DNA of 27,246 nucleotides from Lachnospiraceae bacterium UBA4317 (GCA_002394525.1 DGUF01000183.1:11567-38812), one strand, 5' to 3'; positions 8,282-15,591 are shown, numbered from the stretch's first letter. Notes: generated from the sequence alone by a model not told the origin. Numbers and translations are program-made.

Positions 8282-8376
8282 ATGATCCCTTCGTTGGCAT
8301 TATCCAAATCAGGTTATGCGGGTTACGGCGGTTCAGCCGACTCTCAGCCTGCTCAGGCAAGCACCCCGTGGTCTGT
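8282..8376 (-). ncRNA. TPP (THI-box) riboswitch aptamer
   Basis: Read on the minus strand, the aptamer has GGGGTGC, then GCTGAGAG in the pyrimidine-sensing arm. The strongly conserved CTGATTTGGATAATGCC and the closing GAAGGGAT follow. These match the TPP riboswitch core almost base for base. It lies between a good promoter and a terminator ahead of tenA and the importer genes, so the operon should be shut off when TPP is plentiful. Confidence 0.96.
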
Positions 8377-8384
8377 GATTCCTT

Positions 8385-8413
8385 ATGATAAGTGTCTTCT
8401 GTTCATTTGTCAA
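8385..8413 (-). promoter_or_regulatory. Promoter of the tenA-importer operon
   Basis: Read on the minus strand: consensus -35 TTGACA (8408-8413), exactly 17 bp, then -10 TATCAT (8385-8390). Transcription would start about ten bases before the riboswitch aptamer. Confidence 0.85.
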
Positions 8414-8441
8414 TATATGCGGTCTTCGGCTGCCGGCATTG

Positions 8442-9833
8442 TCATTCCACCGCCAGCAGCGCTTCCCGGATCTCCCTGGTCAGTTCCTTCTGCTCATCCT
8501 CGCTCAGATATTTTGAGGCGCGGATCACGCAGGTTCCCTCCCTTTCATAGGAGCCGTTTTCCATGACGCTTCCGTCAAAGAATGCCAGATATTCCATCCG
8601 TTTTTCCGCATCCTCCTTCGAGGCGAAGACCTCCACGGCTCCTCCGCCGGCTGTCCCGATCATCACGACATCGATCGGGCCCTCGTCCGGCTTTTCCGCA
8701 GCGATCTCAGCGGCCGCTGCTGTAGCGCCGGTGGCCGAGGTTGCAGACTCTTGCGCGGCCGTTGCACCGATGGCCGAGGATGCAGGCTCTTCTGCAGCTA
8801 CTGCCGTCGCATCGGTTGCTGAGGTTGCAGACTCTTCCGCGGCCGCTGCCGTCGCATCGGTTGCTGAGGTTGCAGACTCTTCCGCGGCCGCTGCCGTCGC
8901 ATCGGTTGCAGAGGATACAGACTCTTCCGCGGTCGCTGCCGTCGCACCGGTGACCGAGGTTGCAGATTCTTCCGCGGCCTCTGCCGTCGCACCGGTGACC
9001 GAGGTTGCAGATTCTTCCGCGGCCGCTGCCGCCGCACTGGTATCCGCTGTCTCTGCACCAGCTTCCGTTGCCCCGGCGCCGGCCTGGTCCTGTCCCTTTT
9101 CCTCATCCCGGAAGGCTTCCCCGGGAAGGAGGTCACGGCTTACTCGGGAATCCAGGAAATAGACACATCCGGTATAGCCGCCATTTTTTCCCAGCAGGCC
9201 GTTGGGATCGTCCCCGGTGGTCACGGTCCCGGTCTGGACGACCGTGCTGATCTTTTTCAGCCGTTCCCTGACAAAAGAATCCGGGGGTGCCGTGATATTT
9301 TTGAGCATCTGGACACTGTTCTCATAGGCTGTGCATTTTTCCTCAACCTTTTTAAGTGCCTCCGAGTAATCGGGGACGTCCGGCGTCTCAGGGATCTCCG
9401 CCCGTGCTTCCTCCACGGCCGCAGCTGCCGCTTCGGCCTCCTGCTGCCGGACCAGGATCTCCTTCCTGCTCAGACTGTCGGTGGCAGACATCATTTCAAG
9501 AGGATCGATCTGGGCGGGGATCTCCACCAGAAGCTTCTCCGCCTCCTCCCTGGCGCTTTTCAGTTCCTTTAACGTCCCGGAATCATAGGCTTTCTGTCCG
9601 CTGTCGATATCCGTCTGCGCCCGGTCAAGGACCTTCTGCAATTCTTCATTGGCGGACGCGGTCGCCGCCGCAGCTTTATTGTAGGGAGCGATTTCCTCAT
9701 TATACTGCCGGGCGACGGCATTGTAGGATTCGACTGCTGCGTCTGCCGCCTTTCTCGCACTCCAGATTGAATAGCCAAAGCCTGCAATGACGATCACCGC
9801 GATCACTGCTGCGATTCCGATCAGTTTTTTCAT
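8442..9833 (-). CDS. Membrane-anchored coiled-coil protein with Ser/Ala/Thr tandem repeats, unknown function
   Basis: Not recognised as a named family. One N-terminal membrane segment (about residues 3-20, IGIAAVIAVIVIAGFGYSIW) anchors a long Glu/Ala/Lys-rich coiled-coil region, probably outside the cell. A compact segment containing TGCVYFLDSRVS follows. A low-complexity region of about seven 15-residue repeats rich in AAAEESATSATDAT comes next. A conserved-looking C-terminal domain then contains MIGTAGGGAVEVF, YLAFFDGSV and GTCVIRAS. The start ATG at 9833 gives MKKLIG and has GGAG 11 bases upstream; a GTG nine codons earlier is possible but lacks a ribosome site. It is monocistronic, divergent from the beta-helix gene. 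The repeat looks like a spacer holding the C-terminal domain away from the membrane. Confidence 0.8.
   Translation of the reverse strand: MKKLIGIAAVIAVIVIAGFGYSIWSARKAADAAVESYNAVARQYNEEIAPYNKAAAATASANEELQKVLDRAQTDIDSGQKAYDSGTLKELKSAREEAEKLLVEIPAQIDPLEMMSATDSLSRKEILVRQQEAEAAAAAVEEARAEIPETPDVPDYSEALKKVEEKCTAYENSVQMLKNITAPPDSFVRERLKKISTVVQTGTVTTGDDPNGLLGKNGGYTGCVYFLDSRVSRDLLPGEAFRDEEKGQDQAGAGATEAGAETADTSAAAAAAEESATSVTGATAEAAEESATSVTGATAATAEESVSSATDATAAAAEESATSATDATAAAAEESATSATDATAVAAEEPASSAIGATAAQESATSATGATAAAAEIAAEKPDEGPIDVVMIGTAGGGAVEVFASKEDAEKRMEYLAFFDGSVMENGSYEREGTCVIRASKYLSEDEQKELTREIREALLAVE
8711..9060. repeat. In-frame 45-bp tandem repeat (minisatellite-like)
   Basis: About seven units. 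8836-8880 and 8881-8925 differ at only a few bases; 8791-8835, 8926-8970 and 8971-9015 are close relatives; the ends (8711-8790 and 9016-9060) are degenerate. All units keep the reading frame of the membrane-anchored protein. The high identity of neighbouring units suggests recent slippage or unequal exchange. Confidence 0.9.
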
Positions 9834-9915
9834 TTTTCTTAAATCTCCATTTTGATCCACTGTCAGTTGTCTGTTCGCCTGGTTTTTTCCCGGGTTTAGC
9901 GGCCGGCGGCCTCAC

Positions 9916-9943
9916 TTGCCTAATCCGTTATAAAATGTATAAT
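9916..9943 (+). promoter_or_regulatory. AT-rich divergent promoter region
   Basis: On the + strand, TTGCCT (9916-9921) and TATAAT (9938-9943) are spaced 16 bp, upstream of the beta-helix gene. The very AT-rich block 9927-9961 also carries TATTAT/TATACA on the minus strand and could serve the opposite gene. The 259-bp gap 9861-10119 holds nothing else recognised. Confidence 0.5.
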
Positions 9944-10119
9944 TAATTGTATAATATTAATCTGACAGCACGGGGCGGCCGGTTTTCGCAAAAACTTTCC
10001 GCCTGAGGTACAGCACAGCTGCTCCTCATTTTACAGGAAAGAGCCGCATCTGCGCAACCGCCGTCATTTGATCAGGATTTTTCCGCCTCCCCATCGAGAT
10101 CCACCAGAAAAGGAGACAT

Positions 10120-11469
10120 ATGAGACATCACAGTGCATCCGACATGAAGTACCGACACCCGCAGCAAAGAGGGTTCCTGCGCCGTTTTTTTTACAGCGCC
10201 GCCCTTCTCTTTTCCCTCCTGGCGATCATAAGCGGCGCCGGAGGGTCCTCTCTCTGTGGAAGCTGTACTCTCCCTGCTCTGTTTTGTGTCCGGGCGGAGG
10301 CCTCTCCCCCCTGGAAATATGATTACCGGCTGAGGGGGGACGATGCTTTCCAGGCTCATGCGCGCCAGATCATTGAGACCGGCGTCACGGCCCCGTCCGG
10401 CCAGGGCGAGACCTACTACGCGGGTCCGTCGGATGATGTCCAGGGCATGATCAACATGCTGGGACCGGGCGACACGCTCTATCTGCGCGGCGGTGTCTAC
10501 AGCCGCAAGATCCGCCTCTATGGCGGAGTGCAGGGGCGGGAGGACGCCTATATCACGATCGCCGCCATGCCCGGCGAAGAGGTGATCTTTGACGGCTCCG
10601 GGCTCAACGGCCACGACCAGGACCAGGACGGTCCCTCCATGTTCTGGCTCTACGGCTGCGGCTACGTGCAGCTCACCGGCTTCGAGGTCCGCAACGCGCA
10701 CGGCCGGGACGCCAGCGCCATCCTGCTGGAGCCGGGGACCCACCATGTCGTCGTGAGCGACCTGACGATCCAGAATATCACGACCCCCAGTCCCAAAAGC
10801 GAGGACCACTGTGCCAACGCTATCCTGCTGATGGGCCGCGGCAGCTCCACGATCTCCAACGTTCTCCTCTACCGCAACTATATCCATGACTGCAAGACCG
10901 GCTGGTCCGAGGCGATCTCCGTCGCCGCCAATGTCGCGAATGTCAATGTCGTCGGCAACCGCCTGGACAACACCGGGAACATTGCCATCTGTTTTGCCGG
11001 AAACTACGGGAACGCCCCGTCCTCCGTCGACCGTCCGGTCCACGGCCTGGTCTACGGAAACGTCATCACCAACTGCCACTGCGGCTATGACACCGGTTTC
11101 GCCATCTACGCGGACGGGACCCAGGATGTGGATTTCATCTGCAATACAGTAAAGGACTGCGACGGCGGGGTCGAAGCGGGCGCGGAACAGGGCGGCCACT
11201 CGACGCACAGCATCCTGATCGCCAACAACCTTCTGACCGGCTGCGCCGAAGCCGCTGTGGGGATCGGGACCCCGGGCGGGGGCGGACATGTCCATTCCGT
11301 CACAGTCTACGGCAACCGCTACAGAAATGTGGGATGGCTGAGCGGCGGAGCTTCGATCCTCCGGTTCGGATCCAGCGATGTCAGCACCTACGACAACTAT
11401 TACATCGAGGATGATTCGGAGATGGATCTGCCTGTCTTCGAGACCTATGACAGCCCCGCCCTTCACTGA
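10120..11469 (+). CDS. Secreted right-handed parallel beta-helix protein, polysaccharide-lyase-like
   Basis: Exported protein with a basic N-terminus, a hydrophobic signal segment near residues 28-40 and a likely cleavage site near the Ala-rich VRAEASP. The mature part begins with GETYYAGPSDD and GDTLYLRGGVY, typical of the start of DUF1565 / PL9-type beta-helix domains. About ten coils rich in Asn, Gly and Val follow (for example VSDLTIQNIT, VLLYRNYIHDC, VNVVGNRLDN, LIANNLLTGC, VTVYGNRYRN). The asparagine ladder is visible. AAAAGGAG precedes the ATG by four bases. A catalytic Lys or Ca site cannot be pinned by eye, so substrate and enzymatic activity are unknown; pectate or other uronate polymers are candidates. 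It stands alone, facing the MGMT-like gene. Confidence 0.85.
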   Translation: MRHHSASDMKYRHPQQRGFLRRFFYSAALLFSLLAIISGAGGSSLCGSCTLPALFCVRAEASPPWKYDYRLRGDDAFQAHARQIIETGVTAPSGQGETYYAGPSDDVQGMINMLGPGDTLYLRGGVYSRKIRLYGGVQGREDAYITIAAMPGEEVIFDGSGLNGHDQDQDGPSMFWLYGCGYVQLTGFEVRNAHGRDASAILLEPGTHHVVVSDLTIQNITTPSPKSEDHCANAILLMGRGSSTISNVLLYRNYIHDCKTGWSEAISVAANVANVNVVGNRLDNTGNIAICFAGNYGNAPSSVDRPVHGLVYGNVITNCHCGYDTGFAIYADGTQDVDFICNTVKDCDGGVEAGAEQGGHSTHSILIANNLLTGCAEAAVGIGTPGGGGHVHSVTVYGNRYRNVGWLSGGASILRFGSSDVSTYDNYYIEDDSEMDLPVFETYDSPALH

Positions 11470-11517
11470 TCCGCCCCGGGATCCGTCACATACGGGCGAG
11501 GTAGCCTGTAGTCACTC

Positions 11518-11664
11518 CTCCGCAGCATGCCGGAGCGCGTAAGTGCGCAGGCATCGCGAACGGATAATTCGCGGAGGCGATTATCTGTTCGCATCACAGG
11601 ATGCTTGTGCTCCGTCACAAGCATCCAGAGGAAAAAATCCTATATCGAAAGGATTTTTTCCTCT
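11518..11664. repeat. Array of four hairpins; includes repeat family B copy 1
   Basis: H1 is an outer stem CTCCGC/GCGGAG (11518-11576) with inner ATGCC/GGCAT. H2 is a 14-bp imperfect stem (11556-11569 with 11579-11592) that competes with H1. H3 is a perfect 11-bp stem GGATGCTTGTG/CACAAGCATCC (11599-11626). H4 is a perfect 15-bp stem (11627-11664) containing AAAAAATCC/GGATTTTTT. The segment 11520-11548 matches 26960-26987. H2 to H4 overlap the 3' end of the MGMT-like coding frame. Between convergent genes the array could act as a bidirectional 3' processing or termination block. Confidence 0.85.
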
Positions 11665-11985
11665 TTCCCACTGGTATTTTTTCAGATCCACCCGGCCGTC
11701 CGGGCAGGGGATCCCCTCTGCCTCCAGCAGCTCAATCTGCCGGTTTCCGCCCCCGAAGGCAAAGGCGGAGGAGACCTCCCCGAACCGGTTCACGACGCGG
11801 AAACACGGGATCCGGTCCGGGTCAGGGTTTACATGCAGAGCATATCCGACGACCCTGGACCAGTGCCGGTTGCCGGCCAGGGCCGCGATCTGACCGTAGG
11901 TGGCGACTTTGCCGGGAGGGATCTGCGCGACCACCTCATAGATTTTTTCAAAGGAATTCTTTTTGTTTTCCATAGTTTTTTTCAC
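11581..11985 (-). CDS. MGMT-like (Ogt/ATL superfamily) DNA alkyl-damage protein with hairpin-encoded tail
   Basis: Small single-domain member of the O6-alkylguanine-DNA alkyltransferase family. The conserved helix-turn-helix part reads IPPGKVATYGQIAALAG, and RVVGYALHVNPDPD leads to the active-site motif IPCFRVVN. The acceptor Cys is present, but the usual PCHRV histidine is Phe. The domain ends normally with DLKKYQWE. It is then extended by about 27 residues encoded entirely by the hairpin array, stopping inside hairpin H2. The GTG at 11985 is preferred because GGAG lies six bases upstream. ATG starts at 11973, 11991, 11997 and 12072 in the same frame have poorer sites. It is divergent from the esterase gene. 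Repair activity is likely but unproven because of the His-to-Phe change. Confidence 0.83.
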   Translation of the reverse strand: MKKTMENKKNSFEKIYEVVAQIPPGKVATYGQIAALAGNRHWSRVVGYALHVNPDPDRIPCFRVVNRFGEVSSAFAFGGGNRQIELLEAEGIPCPDGRVDLKKYQWERGKNPFDIGFFPLDACDGAQASCDANR

Positions 11986-12074
11986 GGGCATCTCCATAAA
12001 ACCAGGGGATCCAATCGCGATCCTGTCTCCCCGTGTCCGGAAAAAGCTTATCACTTCACAAGGAAAGAACATAA

Positions 12075-12845
12075 ATGATCATAAAAAGGGACATCCTATT
12101 CACACCCACCGCAACCAGCAGGACCCTGCACATCTATCTGCCTGAATCTTATTATACAGGCGATGAACTCTACCCGGTCATGTACTTTTTTGACGGACAT
12201 AACCTCTTTGAGGACGCGGACGCGACCTTCGGCAAAAGCTGGGGGCTGAAGCAGTTTCTCGAGAAGTGGCCGAAGGACATGATCATCGTCGGGATCGAAT
12301 GCAGCCACGAGGGCAATGACCGGCTCCGGGAATACTGCCCCTACACCTTCCACGGCAACTTCTGGGGAGGCACCCTGGAGGGCACCGGACGGGAAACTCT
12401 CCAGTGGATCGTCTCCGAGCTCAAGCCGGTGATCGATCATGAATACCGGACCTGGCCGCACAGGGAGGCGACCGGTATAGCCGGCTCCAGCATGGGCGGA
12501 CTGATGTCCCTGTACGGAGCTGTCTGCTTCAATGACTGGTTCTCCAAGGCCGCCTGTGTCTCCAGTACGATCTCTCCCTGCATGACACCCCTGCGGCGCG
12601 ATATCAGAAAAAGCCAGATCGACCCGGACACCCGGATCTACCTGTCCTTCGGCACGGAGGAGGCCTTCCGCCGGGATCCCCAAGACCCTCTCAAGAGCCT
12701 GACTGCCCGCCAGAACCTGACCATACAGGACGATCTGGAAAAGCGCGGGGTCATAACAGACTTTTACTGTCAGATCGGAGGCCGGCACAGCGAGGCAAGC
12801 TGGGAACAGCAGATCCCCCGCTTTATGAACTTCCTCTGGATGTGA
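12075..12845 (+). CDS. Alpha/beta hydrolase, putative esterase (esterase D / enterochelin esterase-like)
   Basis: Cytoplasmic serine hydrolase of the PF00756 type; no signal peptide. The strands TLHIYLPESYY and YPVMYFFDGHNLF come first, and the nucleophile elbow GIAGSSMGGLMSLYGA places Ser near residue 139. The acid is probably in LSFGTEE near residue 195. The catalytic His lies in GGRHSEASW near residue 236. AAGGAAAG precedes the ATG. Length (256 aa) fits the family. Substrate unknown; such enzymes act on carbohydrate esters, siderophore esters or S-formylglutathione. It ends at a strong terminator. Confidence 0.9.
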   Translation: MIIKRDILFTPTATSRTLHIYLPESYYTGDELYPVMYFFDGHNLFEDADATFGKSWGLKQFLEKWPKDMIIVGIECSHEGNDRLREYCPYTFHGNFWGGTLEGTGRETLQWIVSELKPVIDHEYRTWPHREATGIAGSSMGGLMSLYGAVCFNDWFSKAACVSSTISPCMTPLRRDIRKSQIDPDTRIYLSFGTEEAFRRDPQDPLKSLTARQNLTIQDDLEKRGVITDFYCQIGGRHSEASWEQQIPRFMNFLWM

Positions 12846-12901
12846 CCTCCGGTATACAGGAGCAGGGTCTCTGATCAGGCCCTTTTTCCTGCAGATAAGC
12901 C

Positions 12902-12947
12902 GAAAACGTAACTGCCTCCTTCGCGGAACAGTTACGTTTTCTTTTTT
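12902..12947 (+). terminator. Intrinsic terminator after the esterase gene
   Basis: Stem AAAACGTAACTG / CAGTTACGTTTT with a loop of about 12 bases, followed by CTTTTTTC. It lies about 60 bases after the esterase stop. Confidence 0.92.
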
Positions 12948-13011
12948 CTCTCCCGTTCACGTCCCCCTCAAAGAGAATGGACAGGGTTACAGTTCAGACC
13001 CACCTGAAACG

Positions 13012-13155
13012 CGAGGTGTTTTGCGCACGCTCCTTGCGCAAAACCCGAGTTTTACGGCGCGCGGCGCTCGCAAAGCGTATTGACAATGCGAAGCTTTGTT
13101 ATCGCCGCGCGCAAAGTTACATGTACACGCCCTTCGAGGGGGCGTGTACAGTAAC
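13012..13155. repeat. Triple-hairpin intergenic repeat, family A copy 2
   Basis: Three consecutive stems: GTTTTGCGCA/TGCGCAAAAC (13018-13044); GCGCGCGGCG/CGCCGCGCGC (13057-13112) with inner GCAAAG/CTTTGT; and a 16-bp stem with one bulge, GTTAC..TGTACACGCCC with GGGCGTGTACA..GTAAC (13116-13155). Blocks match 2566-2661 nearly base for base, apart from changes in the outer arms of the last stem. It fills most of the 334-bp gap between the convergent esterase and asparagine-synthase-like genes, with only the esterase terminator beside it. Confidence 0.87.
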
Positions 13156-13179
13156 TGGACGGGAATTTTCATGCCCTGT

Positions 13180-14718
13180 TCAGGCAAAATATTCATCGTA
13201 CCAGACCAGGAAGGTATAGATCGTCCACACCTTCCGCCACAGGTCCGAATTTCCTCCGATGTATTCATCGAAAATGGCCTGGACTCTGTCCACATGGAAA
13301 AACCTGGCGCAGCTCTCGCCGGCAAGGCGCCTTCTGACATCCCCGTTCCAGCGTTCATCCGCCATCCAGATCCTGATCGGGACGACAAAGCCCAGCTTTT
13401 TGCGGAAGGCGATCTCCTCCGGGAGCACTTTGGCTGCTGCCGTCCTGAAGGCCACCTTGTTCTGCTCCTCATTTACCTTGAATCGGGAGGGAATGCGGGA
13501 AGCTATATCAAAAATCCTGCGGTCCGTCAGGGGCATCCGGATCTCCAGGCCGGCTGCGGCCCCCATCTTATCCACGTTCAGATAGATATCACCCTCAAGC
13601 CAGATCTGAATATCCACATCGGACATCTTTGACAGCGGATCCAGCCCCTCTGTCTCCTCGTAAATATCCCGGACCAGATTGATCGGCAGGTTCTCCGGAT
13701 CATATCTCTTCAGGATGTATTCCTTTTCATCCTCTTTCATGATATTGGTATTGCCGACGTAGAAGTTCTTCAGGTTCTCACCATACCGCTCAGCATTGCG
13801 GTACATATTGTAGCCGCCGAAAAACTCATCCGATCCCTCTCCCGAGTAGCAGATCTTTGTGTGCTTTGCCGTCTCGCGGCAGCCGATCGCGAAGGCGATC
13901 GCCGAGGCATCGCCCAGTGGCTGCTCCATGTTCTTCATCACATAGGGAACGATGGCGAAATACTCCTCCGGCGTGATCCTGCAGCGGTTGAAGCTCCGGC
14001 CCAGCAGGTCGGCCGTCTGTCTGGCCAGCCCCGACTCGTCAAACCGCTCTTCATCGTATCCGACGGAGTCCGCCGCCTGCACATCGGACATGGCCAGCAC
14101 ATAGGAGGAGTCCACGCCGCCGGACAGGAAGGACTCCGCGTATTCGTCCGCCTCCTTTACCTCCGGCATGATCCCCGCGAGCGTTTCATGGATCTCGTCC
14201 GCCCAGTCCTCCAGGGACCGGCTCTCATCCGGGGCAAAGGCAGGGGTGAAGTACCGCGTGACCGAGATCTCAGAGCCCTTCCGGACAAGATATCTGCCCG
14301 GCATCAGCTTTTTGATTCCCTTGAAGAAGGTGTCTTCTCCGGCACAGTAGGTCAGGCTCAGATAGATCTGCAGCAGGTCCTCGTTCAGTTCCTTGTGATA
14401 AGCGGGATCCTCCAGAATGTCCCTGATCATCGTGCCGTACAGAAAAGTCCCGTTCTCTGTCATACAATAGTAAAAAGGCTTGGTCCCGAACGGATCTCTA
14501 AGACAGAAGAGTTCCTCCTTTTCACTGTCCCAGAGGGCCAGGGCAAACATCCCGTGCAGATGCATTCCCATCTCATGCCCCCATGCCTTATAGGCTTCCT
14601 GCAGGATCCTGATCTCCCTCTCTTCCCGGGAAAGCCTGTCCGCATCCCTGATCCCCAGTTCTTCGCTGAGCGCTCTCCAGTTTCTGATATGTCCCCTGTA
14701 TGTCCTGATCTCAATCAT
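13180..14718 (-). CDS. Asparagine synthase-like protein lacking the glutaminase nucleophile
   Basis: Amide-forming ATP pyrophosphatase of the AsnB family. The synthetase domain is intact, with PP-loop SFLSGGVDSSYVLAM, the second ATP-site motif YSGEGSDEFFGGYNMYR, and GLEIRMPLTDRRIFD. The N-terminal Ntn glutaminase domain starts only at the position equivalent to about residue 70 of E. coli AsnB. The essential N-terminal MCG cysteine is therefore absent, and the usual NGEIYN is YRGHIRN. The start is real: AAGGA lies seven or eight bases before the ATG at 14718, and no upstream frame restores the missing part. The protein may use free ammonia, or be an amide ligase for another substrate, as in beta-lactam synthetase and lasso-peptide cyclase relatives. 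It follows the HIT gene with a 187-bp gap. Confidence 0.88.
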   Translation of the reverse strand: MIEIRTYRGHIRNWRALSEELGIRDADRLSREEREIRILQEAYKAWGHEMGMHLHGMFALALWDSEKEELFCLRDPFGTKPFYYCMTENGTFLYGTMIRDILEDPAYHKELNEDLLQIYLSLTYCAGEDTFFKGIKKLMPGRYLVRKGSEISVTRYFTPAFAPDESRSLEDWADEIHETLAGIMPEVKEADEYAESFLSGGVDSSYVLAMSDVQAADSVGYDEERFDESGLARQTADLLGRSFNRCRITPEEYFAIVPYVMKNMEQPLGDASAIAFAIGCRETAKHTKICYSGEGSDEFFGGYNMYRNAERYGENLKNFYVGNTNIMKEDEKEYILKRYDPENLPINLVRDIYEETEGLDPLSKMSDVDIQIWLEGDIYLNVDKMGAAAGLEIRMPLTDRRIFDIASRIPSRFKVNEEQNKVAFRTAAAKVLPEEIAFRKKLGFVVPIRIWMADERWNGDVRRRLAGESCARFFHVDRVQAIFDEYIGGNSDLWRKVWTIYTFLVWYDEYFA

Positions 14719-14874
14719 TTAATAGTCCTTCTGAAGCTGATATATTTCCAATAACTCTGACTTTCTGTTGGTCTCCAATTGCGAAGTTCCCGGAAGCGTC
14801 CGGCTCTCCGCCGCAGATGCCGCGCAGATCCGTCCGGAAACCCGGCCGGCCTGTGAATGAATACAGCATCGGCG

Positions 14875-14891
14875 GCCCGGGCATCCCGGGC
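14875..14891. other. 7-bp GC stem-loop after the HIT gene
   Basis: GCCCGGG-cat-CCCGGGC lies 15 bases past the HIT stop codon. No U-tract follows on the minus strand, so it is more likely a 3'-end stabiliser than a terminator. The rest of the 187-bp gap to the asparagine-synthase-like gene shows only that gene's ribosome site. Confidence 0.45.
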
Positions 14892-14905
14892 TTTTGGAGA
14901 CAGCC

Positions 14906-15313
14906 TTATTTCATGGCGGCGACGATTGCATCCAGTTCCTCGTCCGAAGCCTTGCCGGGCTTCCACAGAATATGCTGCCCGTCTCCCTTATAGCGGGGGA
15001 TCACATGCAGGTGGAAGTGGGGGACCGTCTGGCCCGCAGCCTCCTCATTGTTCTGAACAAGATTGGCCCCGTCCGTGTGAAGCCGTTCCTTCATGCGGAT
15101 CGCCATCTGCTGTCCGATCTTCATCGCCCCTGCCGCCCAGTCCGCGGGGATCTCATAGACATTTGCGAAATGCTCCTTGGGGAGAACCAGGGCGTGTCCC
15201 TTTGTTGCAGGTCCAAGATCCAGGATCACGCGGTATTTTTCATCTTCATATAATGTTCTGGAAGGGATCTCGCCATTCGCGATCTTACAAAAAATGCAGT
15301 TCTGATCTTTCAT
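14906..15313 (-). CDS. HIT family nucleotide-binding hydrolase
   Basis: Histidine-triad protein, HINT/PKCI-like, acting on nucleoside phosphoramidates or dinucleotides in the cytoplasm. It starts CIFCKIANGEIPS, whose Cys-x-x-Cys is typical of zinc-binding bacterial members. It continues with the GHALVLPKEHF core and ends with the catalytic triad motif HFHLHVIP near residue 100. Length (135 aa) is normal. The ATG at 15313 has AAGGAGGA within the upstream 32-bp repeat. The mRNA leader is unusually long and structured. Confidence 0.95.
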   Translation of the reverse strand: MKDQNCIFCKIANGEIPSRTLYEDEKYRVILDLGPATKGHALVLPKEHFANVYEIPADWAAGAMKIGQQMAIRMKERLHTDGANLVQNNEEAAGQTVPHFHLHVIPRYKGDGQHILWKPGKASDEELDAIVAAMK

Positions 15314-15520
15314 ACTTCCTCCTTAGTCGACGCGTCTTACGCGGAGACACCCGAGGAGAAATTCGCATTTAAAAGTCTTTCATATATGGACTTTTAAATT
15401 GGCGATTTCTCCGATGGGATAAACGAAGTTTGCGGCGCGCCGACGCAAACTTCGAGTACGAATAAAACGCTATCGAGCGTTTTATTCGTACTTCCTCCTT
15501 AGTCGACGCGTCTTACGCGG
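15313..15520. repeat. Triple-hairpin element between 32-bp perfect direct repeats in the HIT leader
   Basis: A 32-bp sequence containing the HIT ribosome site occurs identically at 15313-15344 and 15489-15520. Between them lie three strong hairpins. A is 15355-15412, with GGAGAAAT and TTTAAAAGTC arms. B is 15424-15454, with a perfect 11-bp stem CGAAGTTTGCG. C is 15456-15491, with a perfect 16-bp stem GTACGAATAAAACGCT and four-base loop. The repeat unit itself carries a small palindrome CGCGT-ctt-ACGCG. The 32-bp identity points to a recent event. Confidence 0.92.
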
Positions 15521-15536
15521 TGTGCAGGTATATTTC

Positions 15537-15565
15537 ATCTTATCATCGGCACTATTTTGCGTCAA
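15537..15565 (-). promoter_or_regulatory. Promoter of the HIT gene
   Basis: Read on the minus strand: TTGACG (15560-15565), 17 bp, TAAGAT (15537-15542). Transcription would start close to the distal 32-bp repeat, so the hairpin element becomes a leader of more than 200 bases. Confidence 0.72.
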
Positions 15566-15591
15566 CAACCGCCCTTTTGAGATTCCCCTCC

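Noticed and set aside
8563..9162. 199-aa + strand Ala/Val/Ser repeat frame
   Set aside because: Reverse complement of the 45-bp repeat in the membrane-anchored protein; repetitive DNA is open in several frames.
11543..11893. 116-aa and overlapping 183-aa + strand frames opposite the MGMT-like gene
   Set aside because: Antisense of a recognisable alkyltransferase domain; starts lie in the hairpin array.
15313..15520. A T-box or known riboswitch in the HIT leader
   Set aside because: No T-box AGGGTGG-type motif or riboswitch core; the structure is plain successive hairpins between direct repeats.
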